Positions 42,675-52,167 of a DNA stretch of 64,000 bases are shown piece by piece. The stretch's first letter is position 1; each line of letters starts with the position of its first letter. Below the pieces are notes generated by a model, which made no database searches, had not been told where the DNA came from, and saw only the letters and a list, made by a program, of their open reading frames with translations. Source of the DNA: Lachnospiraceae bacterium (GTDB lineage Bacteria; Bacillota; Clostridia; Lachnospirales; Lachnospiraceae); contig JAFYGB010000069.1 in the NCBI GenBank assembly GCA_017543445.1, forward strand, positions 1 through 64,000, written 5' to 3'. The position numbers and the translations under genes are program-made.

Positions 42675-43850
42675 ATGATTCCCAGACAGGCGAGTGATTC
42701 GGTAAAACGGTTAGCACAACAATTCCCGGTGATCGCAATCACAGGGCCCAGACAGAGTGGAAAGACTACGTTAGCCAGAATGGTGTTTCCGGAGAAACGA
42801 TATGTCTCTTTTGATGACAGGCAGCTTCGTGAACTCGCAAAAGATAATCCCTTGGATTTTTTGAGCGCATTTACAGATGGCGTGATCATAGATGAAGCGC
42901 AGAAGGTTCCGGAACTGTTTGACGCTTTGAAATTGATCATTGATAACGGCGCGCATGTTCCCGGTAAGTATGTACTGACCGGATCCAGTCAGTTTCGATT
43001 ACGCGAAAACATAACGGACAGTTTAGCCGGACGGGTTGGATTAGTGAAACTTCTGCCGTTTTCGGTCAATGAATTGAAGGCTGAGAAACTCCTACCTGAC
43101 TCACCTTACGATCTGGCCATCCGAGGGTTTTATCCTCCGCTTAACGATCCGCAAAAGAATTTTCTTCGGGATGACTGGTATGAAAACTATATAAATACCT
43201 ATTTGGATCTGGATGTGAAAGACCAGATCAATCCGTCGAATTTGGCAGCATTTCAAAAGTTTGTCCGCGTATGTGCGGTATACAGTGGACAGATCCTGAA
43301 CTACGAAGAAATATCCAGAGACATCGGTGTTTCCGGAGTTACGATAAAATCCTGGGTGTCTATTCTTGAAGCATCCTATATTGTTCATTTGCTGGAACCT
43401 GATACAAATAATCTCGGAAAGAGTTTGGCAAAAACACCGAAGTTATACTTTGTTGATCCCGGCTTACTTTGTTATTTGCTTAGGATCGACAGTAAAGAAG
43501 AATTGCTGCTTCACAGCAAAAAAGGAGCCATCATAGAAACTATGGCGGTTTCGGAACTACTTAAGCATCGTTATAATATGGCGAAAAGATCGGAATTGAC
43601 CTATTACAGAGACAGCACTGGATTGGAAGTTGACGCAATCGCTGATTGGAAGAGACAGTTCGCTATTGAAGTAAAAAGCAACATGGCTTCGGAGAAAAAA
43701 CTCTCAGTAGGGGTGCGCAAATATCAGGCACTTCGAGGAGAGAACGTAACCGGGTGTGTTTTCTATTTAGGGGACCTCAGTTGCAATATTGATGGAATTC
43801 AATATGTTTCCTGGAGAGACTGGGGCGATTTTGATTGGAAAGAGGTTTAG
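42675..43850 (+). CDS. AAA_14 / DUF4143-family ATPase
   Basis: The 391-residue protein starts with the AAA_14 module: ITGPRQSGKTTLAR (Walker A), VSFDD, GVIIDEAQKVPELFDALK (Walker B and switch), LTGSSQFRL and SLAGRVGLVKLLPFS. The C-terminal half is DUF4143: DLDVKDQINPSNLAAFQKF, then a winged-helix-like NYEEISRDIGVSGVTIKSWVSILEASYIV, and a nuclease-like fold with YYRDSTGLEVDAI and FAIEVKS. That last part resembles a PD-(D/E)XK pattern (E-x-D ... E-x-K). Proteins of this family are common, often mobile and poorly characterised; a restriction or toxin-related role is a guess. The AAGAGAGGTG site precedes the ATG. It ends 4 bp before the PepC-type gene. Confidence 0.85.
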   Translation: MIPRQASDSVKRLAQQFPVIAITGPRQSGKTTLARMVFPEKRYVSFDDRQLRELAKDNPLDFLSAFTDGVIIDEAQKVPELFDALKLIIDNGAHVPGKYVLTGSSQFRLRENITDSLAGRVGLVKLLPFSVNELKAEKLLPDSPYDLAIRGFYPPLNDPQKNFLRDDWYENYINTYLDLDVKDQINPSNLAAFQKFVRVCAVYSGQILNYEEISRDIGVSGVTIKSWVSILEASYIVHLLEPDTNNLGKSLAKTPKLYFVDPGLLCYLLRIDSKEELLLHSKKGAIIETMAVSELLKHRYNMAKRSELTYYRDSTGLEVDAIADWKRQFAIEVKSNMASEKKLSVGVRKYQALRGENVTGCVFYLGDLSCNIDGIQYVSWRDWGDFDWKEV

Positions 43851-43854
43851 ATAC

Positions 43855-45231
43855 ATGAAAGAGATCACAAAGAAGGATATTGAAGCGTATAAGAAGGATT
43901 TTTCGAAGGATCCGCTGGCTCGGTCGTTGTCGAACGTTCTGGCGAAGACCAACCTGAAGGATATCGTGTTCTGCCAGAAGGGCATGGGTAATGCGCACTT
44001 CCATTTTTCGGTGGATGTGAAGACACTGCCGGTCACGAACCAGAAGCAGAGCGGGCGGTGCTGGATCTTCTCCGCGCTGAATGTGCTGCGCGAGGAAGTC
44101 GCGAAAAAATGCAAACTCGATAAGTTCGAATTGTCCCAGAACTATGTGGCGTTTTGGGATAAGTATGAGAAGATCAATTACTTTTTGGAGACCATGATCG
44201 AGCTGATGACGGACGGGGAGGACGGCCTTACGAAGAACGAGCGCCTGATCACGTACCTGCTCGACACGGGTATCCAGGACGGCGGGCAGTGGGACATGTT
44301 CGTCAACGTCGTTACGAAGTACGGCGTGGTTCCGAAGACGGCGATGGAGGAGACCTTCCAGAGCAGCCACACCCCGACCATGAACCGCACCATCAACTCG
44401 AAGCTGCGCCGCTATGCGGCACGCGTGGCGAAATGCGTGCGCGAGTCGGCGGCTGGCAAATACAAAGAGAAGAAGAGAGACGAAAAGATCGAAGCATTGG
44501 CCGAGTCCATGCGACAGGAGATGTACACCTTCCTGTGCGAGTGCTTCGGTGAGCCCGCGACGGAATTCGACTTCGAGTACGTCGATAAAGACAAGAAGTA
44601 CCACGTTGAGCGGAAATTGACCCCGAAGACATTCTACAAAAAGTACGTGGGCGTGAACCTGACGAAGGACTACGTGAGCATCGTCAACTCCCCGACGGCG
44701 GATAAACCGTTCTACAAGAACATTACCATCGACTATCTGGGCAATGTCGTGGGCGGCAACCGGGTGCAGTACCTGAACCTGCCCATGGACGAGATGAAGG
44801 ACCTGATCGTGCGCCAGTTGAAGAATGGCAGCGTGGTCTGGTTCGGCAGCGACGTCAGCCTGAAGGGCGACCGCGAGGCGGGCATCTGGAGCGAGGCTTG
44901 CTTCGACTATGAGGGCACCCTCGGCATGAAGTTTGAGATGTCGAAGGAGGACCGCCTGAACTTCCGCGAGTCCGCGATGAACCACGCGATGGTGATCACG
45001 GGCGTGAACCTGAATGAGAAGGATGTGCCCACGCGCTGGAAGATCCAGAACAGCTGGGGCGAGGACCGCGGTGAGAAGGGCTTCTACCTGATGGACGCGG
45101 ACTGGTTCGACAACTACGTGTTCCAGGCCGTTGTGAAGAAGGAATTGCTGACGAAAGAGCAGCTGAATTATCTCGAGGACGAGCCCAACCACTATATGCC
45201 TTGGGATCCCATGGGGACGCTGGCGGACTGA
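43855..45231 (+). CDS. pepC: Aminopeptidase C / bleomycin hydrolase-like C1 peptidase
   Basis: I start at the ATG at 43855 (458 residues), where GGAAAGAGG is upstream and MKEITKKDIEAYKKDF begins as in PepC; an earlier ATG inside the ATPase gene is unlikely. Papain-type catalytic residues are seen: QKQSGRCWIF (Cys69), NHAMVITGV (His377) and WKIQNSWGED (Asn399). Length and order match cytoplasmic PepC, a hexameric aminopeptidase whose C-terminal arm reaches into the active site. It trims N-terminal residues from peptides. There is no signal peptide. The start lies 4 bp after the ATPase stop and the hydrolase gene follows after 27 bp. Confidence 0.93.
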   Translation: MKEITKKDIEAYKKDFSKDPLARSLSNVLAKTNLKDIVFCQKGMGNAHFHFSVDVKTLPVTNQKQSGRCWIFSALNVLREEVAKKCKLDKFELSQNYVAFWDKYEKINYFLETMIELMTDGEDGLTKNERLITYLLDTGIQDGGQWDMFVNVVTKYGVVPKTAMEETFQSSHTPTMNRTINSKLRRYAARVAKCVRESAAGKYKEKKRDEKIEALAESMRQEMYTFLCECFGEPATEFDFEYVDKDKKYHVERKLTPKTFYKKYVGVNLTKDYVSIVNSPTADKPFYKNITIDYLGNVVGGNRVQYLNLPMDEMKDLIVRQLKNGSVVWFGSDVSLKGDREAGIWSEACFDYEGTLGMKFEMSKEDRLNFRESAMNHAMVITGVNLNEKDVPTRWKIQNSWGEDRGEKGFYLMDADWFDNYVFQAVVKKELLTKEQLNYLEDEPNHYMPWDPMGTLAD

Positions 45232-45258
45232 CGGGACGTTTCGAAAGGAATTGAGACC

Positions 45259-46185
45259 ATGAACAAACCATTGATCAAAGCGCTGAAGCATGTGAACTTC
45301 CTGTCCGGGAAGATCGGGACGGAGGCGGAACTGAAGAAGCATCGGAAACTGACCGAGTGGGTCGGCCGGCTCGGCACGCCGAAGGGCGATGTCGTGCGCA
45401 AACGCTTTCGCATCGGGAAGATCCGTTGCGAGGAGACGACGCCGCTGTTCGCCCATAATCCGAACTATGTGATCATGTATTGCCACGGCGGCGGCTACGT
45501 GATCGGCGGGCTGGACCTCGCCGGCATTATGAGCACGAAACTCGCTATGGCGACCGGATTTACCGTGATCTCCTTCAATTACCGGCTGGCGCCCGAGCAT
45601 GCGTACCCGGCGGCACTGGAGGACGCGGTCAATGTCTGGGAGTACCTGACGAAGGATATGTATGCGGCGGACCACGTGCTGGTCGGCGGCGATTCCGCCG
45701 GCGGAAACCTGGCCCTCTGCCTGACGCAGAAACTCGCCGCGGAAGGGAAGGCGCAGCCCCGACAGCTGCTGCTGTTCAGTCCGTGGACGGACATGACCGG
45801 CACGGCGCCGGCGTATGAGATCCACAAAAAGGACGACCCGATTCTGAGCGCCGAGTTCGTAATGGACGCTTCGAAAGAGTACATTCTGGACGGGGATCCG
45901 ACCGATCCACGCTTCAGCCCGCTCTTTGGCGATTTCACGAATTTCCCGCCGACGTATATCATGGCAGGGCGGAACGGGATCCTGGTGGACGACAGTATCC
46001 GCCTGAAGGAGCGGATTGAAGAGTACGGCGGAAAGGTCGTGCTCGATATTGAAGAAAAAGGCTGGCATGTCTATCCGCAGATGCCGCTTCCGATGGCGCG
46101 TAAGGCCATGGAGAGGCTGGCTGCGCAGGTATCAGGCGAGATCTACGGAAAGAATGACCACATCGGAGGACACAATGGCAAGTGA
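45259..46185 (+). CDS. Alpha/beta hydrolase of the hormone-sensitive-lipase type
   Basis: The 308-residue protein has the HSL-family oxyanion motif HGGGY, the nucleophile elbow GGDSAGGN (Ser146), and a later Asp (GILVDDS, Asp244) and His (GWHVYPQM, His270). YRLAPEHAYPAALEDAVNVW is also typical. It probably hydrolyses short-chain esters in the cytoplasm; an N-terminal amphipathic segment may give membrane contact. It overlaps the next gene by 11 bp and forms an operon with the acyltransferase and DUF6320 genes, a combination I recall from other Clostridia. This suggests ester making and breaking on one unknown product. Confidence 0.88.
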   Translation: MNKPLIKALKHVNFLSGKIGTEAELKKHRKLTEWVGRLGTPKGDVVRKRFRIGKIRCEETTPLFAHNPNYVIMYCHGGGYVIGGLDLAGIMSTKLAMATGFTVISFNYRLAPEHAYPAALEDAVNVWEYLTKDMYAADHVLVGGDSAGGNLALCLTQKLAAEGKAQPRQLLLFSPWTDMTGTAPAYEIHKKDDPILSAEFVMDASKEYILDGDPTDPRFSPLFGDFTNFPPTYIMAGRNGILVDDSIRLKERIEEYGGKVVLDIEEKGWHVYPQMPLPMARKAMERLAAQVSGEIYGKNDHIGGHNGK

Positions 46186-47422
46186 TCAATGGTACAAAAC
46201 GGACAATGTCTCCAAAGCCTTCCTGGCTACGGTCACGAAGCGGGAGACACGTGCATTCCGTCTGAGTATCACGCTGAAAGAAGAAATCGACCCGGAACTG
46301 CTGCAGCAGGCCGTGTTGTCGGCGATCCAGGAACGCCCGCAGGTGCAGGTGCGGATCCGCCGCGGTTTCTTCTGGCACTATCTGGAGGACACGGAACTGC
46401 TTCCCAAGGTGAAAGAGGAAGACGACCGGATCTGTCCGCTGCTTTATGTGCCCGGGAAGACCATGCTGCACTATCAGGTGACGTATTTTCATAAGCGCAT
46501 CAATCTGGATATGTTCCATGCCATCACGGACGGAACCGGCGGCATGGAGTTTTTGCATATTATTTTGCTGGCTTATCTGAAGTTAAAGCATCCGGGAGAG
46601 TTCACGGATGTGACGATCCACTCGGGAGCGTCGGCGGGGGACTTGAACCAGGATGGTTATCGCCAGTTTTATGAGGGGCAGAGTATGCCCAGTAGTTCGG
46701 GGCTGCAGAAAGCCTTTCATCCGGGTGGTTTGAAGCTACCGTATGACCAGCTGCAGTTTTTTGAACTTCACATGTCGACCTCGCAGATCCTGCCCAGGGC
46801 GAAGGAGATCGGCGTTTCACTGACCAGCTATCTGGGAGCAGCGTGGATGCTGGCGCTTCGCGCCGAGATGCCCCAGAGAAAACGCAACCTCCCGGTGACT
46901 ATTTCATTGCCCGTAAACCTTCGTGGTTTTTATCCTTCGAAGACCGCGCGGAATTTCTTCAACAGCGTGAACGTAAGCCACGTGTTCGACCGTGAGATCT
47001 CGTTGAACGAGCTGGCCGTTGAATTCGACGCGAAACTGAAAGGACAGCTGGAGCCGGAGAAGATCCAGAAAGAGATGGACACCTTCCAGACCATGCAGAC
47101 CTTCGCGCCGGTACGCCCGGTGCCGCTCTTCATCAAGCAGATGGTGGTGCGGCATTTTACGAAGAAATCGAACAAAAAAGTCTCCATGGTGTTTTCGAAT
47201 ATGGGCGTCATGAAACCGCCCGCCGAAGTGGGCGAGTATATCGAAAACTACAGCGGCTTCTGCAGCACCAACACGATGTTTTCGACGATGTTCGGATATA
47301 AGGATCACCTGATCCTGGGCGTTTCGTCCGCCTACATGAACACCGGCGTGGTGAAGAATTTCGTGCGCGCGCTGTCTGAGTCCGGCGTGGATATCACGAT
47401 TTATGCGACGGAGGTGGTCTGA
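46175..47422 (+). CDS. Condensation/alcohol-acetyltransferase-like protein
   Basis: The ATG at 46175 (415 residues) has GGAGG upstream and lies in the end of the hydrolase gene; a longer reading would run through that gene in the wrong frame. The protein matches the chloramphenicol-acetyltransferase-like condensation fold: N-terminal FRLSITLKEEIDPELLQQAV, the HxxxDG catalytic motif as HAITDGTGG, and a C-terminal half with TISLPVNLRGFYPS and FSNMGVMKPP. Such enzymes transfer acyl groups from CoA or carrier proteins to an alcohol or amine. The DUF6320 gene starts at its stop (TGATG overlap). The acyl acceptor is unknown. Confidence 0.75.
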   Translation: MASDQWYKTDNVSKAFLATVTKRETRAFRLSITLKEEIDPELLQQAVLSAIQERPQVQVRIRRGFFWHYLEDTELLPKVKEEDDRICPLLYVPGKTMLHYQVTYFHKRINLDMFHAITDGTGGMEFLHIILLAYLKLKHPGEFTDVTIHSGASAGDLNQDGYRQFYEGQSMPSSSGLQKAFHPGGLKLPYDQLQFFELHMSTSQILPRAKEIGVSLTSYLGAAWMLALRAEMPQRKRNLPVTISLPVNLRGFYPSKTARNFFNSVNVSHVFDREISLNELAVEFDAKLKGQLEPEKIQKEMDTFQTMQTFAPVRPVPLFIKQMVVRHFTKKSNKKVSMVFSNMGVMKPPAEVGEYIENYSGFCSTNTMFSTMFGYKDHLILGVSSAYMNTGVVKNFVRALSESGVDITIYATEVV

Positions 47423-48090
47423 TGAAAAAATGTCCGTATTGTAAGGTCAATGTCGGATCGGATCCGGGAAAATGCCCGCTCTGCCAGAGTCGGCTCACCG
47501 GCGAGAACGAGGCCCCGTATTTTCCGCATCTGGACACACTGAAGAAGCGTTCGTTGTTTTATAAATTGCAATTGTTCATCGTATGGGTCCTGCTGATCTC
47601 AGCACTCGGTCTGGACTTTCTGTTGGGCCTGCGCCTGCCGGGTTACCCCGATCTGCACTGGAGCCTGCTCTTTAGCATGTGGCTGATCATCGCGGAATTC
47701 GGGATCATGCGCAGGTTTAAGCCTGGGACCGGTTCCGCCGGTAAGGTGACCTCGATCGTCCTGATCACGCTGATCGGCCTGCTGGTCACGGCGAGTTACC
47801 TGAACTTCTTTGAGCTGGCACTGGACCTGATCGTGCCCATCGTGCTGACGGCTATGATCGTGGCGGATTTCGTGTTGGCCTTCGTGGATCGGCACGGAAA
47901 TACCATGGTGTACCTTCTGACCGGATTGGCACTCGGCGTGCTGCCGAGCCTGGCGCGCTTCTTCGCGGGCCAGACATTGCCCCTGGCATGGGTCATAAGC
48001 CTGTTGGTCAGCGTGACACTGCTGGTTGCCGTGATCATCTTCAAAGGACGTTCTGTTTCCGCAGAGTTTCGTAGAAGATTTGACGTGTGA
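47422..48090 (+). CDS. DUF6320-type membrane protein with N-terminal zinc ribbon
   Basis: The 222-residue protein begins KKCPYCKVNVGSDPGKCPLCQSRL, a two-knuckle CxxC...CxxC zinc ribbon, followed by a linker and about six membrane helices (from residue ~48). This arrangement fits DUF6320, which I recall beside condensation-type acyltransferases and HSL-type hydrolases. Its start codon overlaps the acyltransferase stop, so translation is coupled. The ribbon is cytoplasmic by the positive-inside rule (KKRSLFYK before the first helix). The role is unknown; it might act as a membrane platform for the two enzymes. No terminator is obvious after it. Confidence 0.75.
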   Translation: MKKCPYCKVNVGSDPGKCPLCQSRLTGENEAPYFPHLDTLKKRSLFYKLQLFIVWVLLISALGLDFLLGLRLPGYPDLHWSLLFSMWLIIAEFGIMRRFKPGTGSAGKVTSIVLITLIGLLVTASYLNFFELALDLIVPIVLTAMIVADFVLAFVDRHGNTMVYLLTGLALGVLPSLARFFAGQTLPLAWVISLLVSVTLLVAVIIFKGRSVSAEFRRRFDV

Positions 48091-48243
48091 CCGGAGAAAA
48101 AAACAAAAGAACGAAATCGGAATCTTTACTCAAAATATCAAGCGAGCCTCGAAAAACTATGTTACCATGTAGTCAAGATCGATCGAAGTAACATTTGTCA
48201 GAGGGTCGCGAGGCGAACCTCTCCACTTAAGAAAGGTGCGACT

Positions 48244-49059
48244 ATGGAGAACATCATGCTTTTGGCGGACAGCCTGAAAATGATCGAGGATACGCTGGGC
48301 GAGAACCTGTCGACTGACGAGATCGCGAGCCGATGCGCCTGCTCGAAATCGACGCTCGAGAAACTGTTCCGCTACGTGTATAATCGGCCCGTCCATGAGT
48401 ACGTGGTCATGCGGCGAATGATGCGCGCGGCGCGGCTCATGAAAGCGTATCCCGAGATGAATCTGCTGGAAGTCGCCATGGAGTGCGGTTATAGCTCCAA
48501 CGAAGCATTTACCCGCGCATTCAAAGGCGTATGGAAGGTAAATCCGTCGGTCTTCCGCAAGGGAAGTCATGCTGAACTGTTCCCTCGTTTCGCACCTCCC
48601 ACGCTCGAAGGAGATGAATATATTATGAGTAGAATGAATTTTGATATTTCTGAGTTGTATGATCTGTTCTGTGAACGGAAGAATTGTTATTTTGTAGTTT
48701 GCGATATCAAGAGCCTGATCCCTATCAATGAGATCAGCCGCAAGGCGGGCGACCTGGCCATCGTGACCGCGATGCAGCGCATGAGCGACGCCGCCGGCCC
48801 GAATGATCTCGTATTCCGCATCGGCGGCGACGAGTTCTGCATGCTGACCGCCAGCGAGGACGTAAACTATGCCGACGGTATCGTTAAGACGATCCTGGCC
48901 CGCAACAACGAGTGCATCGTTTTCGAAGGACGCGAGATCCCGCTGATGCTTTACGCAGGCACCGTAAAGCTCGACCTGAAGCACATGAAGTACGACGTAC
49001 TGTTCACTGGCCTTCACAACGCGCTGAAGGATGTGAAAGTGGACCGGGATGTCAAGTAA
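48244..49059 (+). CDS. AraC-type HTH fused to a GGDEF domain
   Basis: Residues ~10-105 form two helix-turn-helix units of the AraC type (LSTDEIASRCACSKSTLEKLFRYVYNRPVHEYV and LLEVAMECGYSSNEAFTRAFKGVWKVNPSVFRK). Residues ~130-265 look like a GGDEF domain: FVVCDIKSLIPINEISRKAGDLAI with the first metal-binding Asp, then RIGGDEFCML (194-198 GGDEF intact), while the rest is short. It could sense or make a cyclic dinucleotide, or use the fold only for ligand binding; the canonical FKxxND step is altered to SLIPINE. GAAAGGTGC precedes the ATG. It stands alone, with a good terminator. Confidence 0.8.
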   Translation: MENIMLLADSLKMIEDTLGENLSTDEIASRCACSKSTLEKLFRYVYNRPVHEYVVMRRMMRAARLMKAYPEMNLLEVAMECGYSSNEAFTRAFKGVWKVNPSVFRKGSHAELFPRFAPPTLEGDEYIMSRMNFDISELYDLFCERKNCYFVVCDIKSLIPINEISRKAGDLAIVTAMQRMSDAAGPNDLVFRIGGDEFCMLTASEDVNYADGIVKTILARNNECIVFEGREIPLMLYAGTVKLDLKHMKYDVLFTGLHNALKDVKVDRDVK

Positions 49060-49085
49060 TGACTATTTCGCACCATAAAAGATAT

Positions 49086-49119
49086 GCCACCACAGAGAGT
49101 TTCTGTGGTGGCTTTTTTT
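49086..49119 (+). terminator. Rho-independent terminator between convergent genes
   Basis: GCCACCACAGA pairs perfectly with TCTGTGGTGGC (5-base loop), then seven T on the plus strand. It serves the AraC-GGDEF gene; its minus-strand T tract is weak. Confidence 0.9.
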
Positions 49120-49135
49120 AACATTTGATCTGATT

Positions 49136-52048
49136 TTATAGTTCCATGGTGCAACTTGCTGTGGGACCGAGCAGACTTGCGGGAAGAACTCTTCCTGAAG
49201 GGTGCAGGACGATCTTCTCGACGATCACTCCAGGTTCCCCGGCGTATAACGTGATCGTGTTTCGGCCATTTTTTAAGGATATGGTGGCTGAAACGATCCT
49301 TCCGTGGTCGATCACGCCACGAGCCCATTCCGGATCGAACCACTCTGTGTAATAGTTTTCGGAAACAGCATAGAGGGTTTGCGGTGCTCCGCCATTTGCT
49401 GACAGGGAGAATGCACAGCGTTCCCCTTTTCCGGCAGGGTTGCGCGCCATGAGATAGATGTCCGCGGCGTATTCTCCTTCACCTTCCGCGATCATGGTGT
49501 ATTGTACGGATGGAGCGCTCGCGGGATCCGGGTAGTGCGCCATCGGGGGAAATGCTTTGATGGCGCTACCTTCGCGTCCGAGGTGATCGATGGTGAGGAA
49601 CCCGCCGCCGCTCACATCCTTTTTGCCGGAATAAGATGCCGCGGGGATACAGCAATAACCCTGTCGCTCCACGAATGCACACGCGCCGTTGTTATGAGTC
49701 GGCGTCTGCGCAGGGATCTCCTCTGCCTCGATCGACAGTCGGGAAAATGTAGTCTGCCCGTTGTCAAACCGGATCTGAACGGTAACAGAAGCGTTTTCGC
49801 GCCCTTTCAGCAGTTCTTTCTTTGCGTGAAAACAAATGGTATCCCTTCCGTCTGCGGCTGTCTCCACACGACCTGTCATCTTATCACACGTAAGCCAAGG
49901 AACATCGATCAGAACCTCATAAGCATAGGAGACCTCGCCCCGGCTGTCGAGATCCAGCACAGCCTCACAAACGTCAGACCGGGTCATATCATCATTGAAA
50001 AGAGGCCCCTTGTCCTGCCAATGCGCTCCGACATGGAAGGCTTCGCTTCCTCGAAACGAGAGGACTGCCTTCGCCCCGAAGATAGGAGTGACAAATTCTG
50101 CCGTGGGATAGGTCCAGTTGTTATCATCCCAACTGTGAAAACCGATATGCGCAGAACTCATGAAGTGGTTCCATTTTCCGTTGTTCATTTTGTGGAATTC
50201 TTCCACAGCGCGCTGATCTTTCCGGATATATTCTTTTACGAGTTTCCCGAAGTGGTTTGCATAGATGCAGCCTCGCGATGCGAGCATTTTATTCATGCCT
50301 GCGTAAATGCAGGTCAGGATCACGCTGAAAGAGGCAACGGCCGAATAATGGATCATACTTAGGTATGTGGTGCGAGCATCCCCGGTAAGTTCCTGTTTTA
50401 GTTCCTCTGCCAGGGACAGCAGGCGACTGACTTCCGATGCGACGCGTTCTCCCTCGCGGAAGTGGATCGGGTGATAGACGGAGGCATTCATCGACTCGGG
50501 GGAACGGATGGCGTTCCATTTGGTATAGCCCTCCAGAACCTGCTCCACTTTGTTTTGGGAGACCGGGTCCAGGCGCGTTCCGAACTGCTTCGTGATCCAT
50601 GCCTGCATAAACCGTTTGGTTTGGTTCGGGGCGCTACTGCCCAGCGTCTCGAAATCATAGGCCAGTTCGAGGAAATAACACAGAGGATACTCGACCCCCT
50701 TGATATCGCCGATATTTACGATCCACATTTCCCGGACCCCGGCCTCGTAGGCCTGCGTCATCTGCTCCCAAGTCTTAGTCAGCCGGTTGCAATTCATCCA
50801 CTCATAACTGACCGGAGCTCCATGATAATCAAAATGATAGTACATTCCGTAACCGCCCGGATGCTTCGCTGCGCCAACTTTAGGAAGGTTCCGGAGATTT
50901 CCGTAGTTGTCGTCGGAAAGCAGGAAGATCACGTCCTTTAGTTCGTCCCAATCTTTGAGCCCCTGACAGGTGGCGTCCCCGTTGTAATAATCTTCGACCT
51001 CTTTGTAGATCGCGAGCATACGCGGCACGTCTGCAAGATCCTCGGAATACGCGTTCTTTAGGATGGCGTTCTGCGTTCGGATCGCTTTTTTGATCACGTC
51101 GATATTATCCGCAAGTGTTGCGTCGGCAGGTAAAAGTTTGGAATCATTTTCCCCACGCATGCCGATTGTGATCACGTTTTCAAATGGACGGTTCCGCAGT
51201 ATTCCGTCCTCCCAGAAATGTGTGATCGCTTTCGCATTTGATATGAAACTCCAGGTAGGATCGTTCCCATAGGCCTTGTAGTCTCGTTGCCATTCCAGAC
51301 CCGCACGGCAGAGCGGCTCGTGGTGGGAAGTGCCCATGACCACACCTAAAGTGTCGGCCAGTTCCGCGCCGGCCAGTCCGGGGCCATCATCGGAAAATGA
51401 GGATCTCCACATGGCAGGCCAGAGGTAATTGCCCTTCAATCGCAGAAGCAGCTCAAAGATCCTTTCATACACGCTCGCATTGACGCCGCCGTATTTTTCC
51501 GTACACCAGTTGCCAAATGCCGGCCATTCGTCGTTGATAAAGAAGCCTCGGTAGCGCACGGAAGGTTCTTTCGACAGAACGGGCAATGTCAGATTCGGTC
51601 GAAGCGTTTCGCACTGCATCGGAACAGCATCGCCCCAGAAGACGAGAGGGGAAACACCGCAGAGCTCCGAAAGGCGGAACATTCCGTAGATCGTGCCACG
51701 CTTATCGCTGCCCGCGATGCCCAGTAAGTGTTTTACATTTGGCGCTTCCGGAAACGGTGACTCCATATGAAACATCAGATAAACCTCGCGTTTTCCGCTC
51801 AGCCTTGTTACATCCAATGTTTGTTCGCGAATCCATCGGTCCAGTAGGGGGCTGTGCCCGAGGGTAGCCATGAGGATCACGTGATCCTCCCGACAATCCT
51901 CGGGGCGGGAATGGATCTCCGGGGTCTGCCCCGTAACGAGTCGAATATCATTTGCCACGACGTTTCCGATCCGCCGGACGCCCTCAAAGCTTTCGTTTTC
52001 GATCAGAAAGGCCGCCTTTCCCGTGGATGTGATAATATCAAACTCCAT
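49136..52048 (-). CDS. Xylan alpha-1,2-glucuronidase, GH115
   Basis: The 970-residue protein has GH115 features throughout: an N-terminal alpha/beta domain with LLGIAGSDKRGTIYGMFRLSE, the barrel with RYRGFFINDEWP, NYLWPAMW, LGVVMGTSHHEP, MRGENDSKLL, then DDNYGNLR, MYYHFDYHGAPVSYEW and MWIVNIGDIKG, and a C-terminal beta region. GH115 enzymes remove 4-O-methyl-glucuronic acid from internal positions of xylan. No signal peptide is present, so it acts in the cytoplasm on imported glucuronoxylan oligosaccharides. GGGAG precedes the ATG (minus strand). It is divergent from the AraC regulator at 52168, which likely controls it. Confidence 0.92.
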   Translation of the reverse strand: MEFDIITSTGKAAFLIENESFEGVRRIGNVVANDIRLVTGQTPEIHSRPEDCREDHVILMATLGHSPLLDRWIREQTLDVTRLSGKREVYLMFHMESPFPEAPNVKHLLGIAGSDKRGTIYGMFRLSELCGVSPLVFWGDAVPMQCETLRPNLTLPVLSKEPSVRYRGFFINDEWPAFGNWCTEKYGGVNASVYERIFELLLRLKGNYLWPAMWRSSFSDDGPGLAGAELADTLGVVMGTSHHEPLCRAGLEWQRDYKAYGNDPTWSFISNAKAITHFWEDGILRNRPFENVITIGMRGENDSKLLPADATLADNIDVIKKAIRTQNAILKNAYSEDLADVPRMLAIYKEVEDYYNGDATCQGLKDWDELKDVIFLLSDDNYGNLRNLPKVGAAKHPGGYGMYYHFDYHGAPVSYEWMNCNRLTKTWEQMTQAYEAGVREMWIVNIGDIKGVEYPLCYFLELAYDFETLGSSAPNQTKRFMQAWITKQFGTRLDPVSQNKVEQVLEGYTKWNAIRSPESMNASVYHPIHFREGERVASEVSRLLSLAEELKQELTGDARTTYLSMIHYSAVASFSVILTCIYAGMNKMLASRGCIYANHFGKLVKEYIRKDQRAVEEFHKMNNGKWNHFMSSAHIGFHSWDDNNWTYPTAEFVTPIFGAKAVLSFRGSEAFHVGAHWQDKGPLFNDDMTRSDVCEAVLDLDSRGEVSYAYEVLIDVPWLTCDKMTGRVETAADGRDTICFHAKKELLKGRENASVTVQIRFDNGQTTFSRLSIEAEEIPAQTPTHNNGACAFVERQGYCCIPAASYSGKKDVSGGGFLTIDHLGREGSAIKAFPPMAHYPDPASAPSVQYTMIAEGEGEYAADIYLMARNPAGKGERCAFSLSANGGAPQTLYAVSENYYTEWFDPEWARGVIDHGRIVSATISLKNGRNTITLYAGEPGVIVEKIVLHPSGRVLPASLLGPTASCTMEL

Positions 52049-52167
52049 ATTTTATTCTCCCTTTTACTATCTGTTTGCGCGTTGGCGCAGAGGCCTTGTT
52101 TTCCTCTTTGAGATATGATAACATACATTTAGAGCAAATACTTTGCGGAAAATGAGAGGAATATTGC

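Noticed and set aside
43777-46068. 763-codon open frame on the minus strand across the PepC-type and hydrolase genes
   Set aside because: Both plus-strand genes have intact catalytic motifs and ribosome sites; the minus frame is low-complexity His/Val/Arg sequence.
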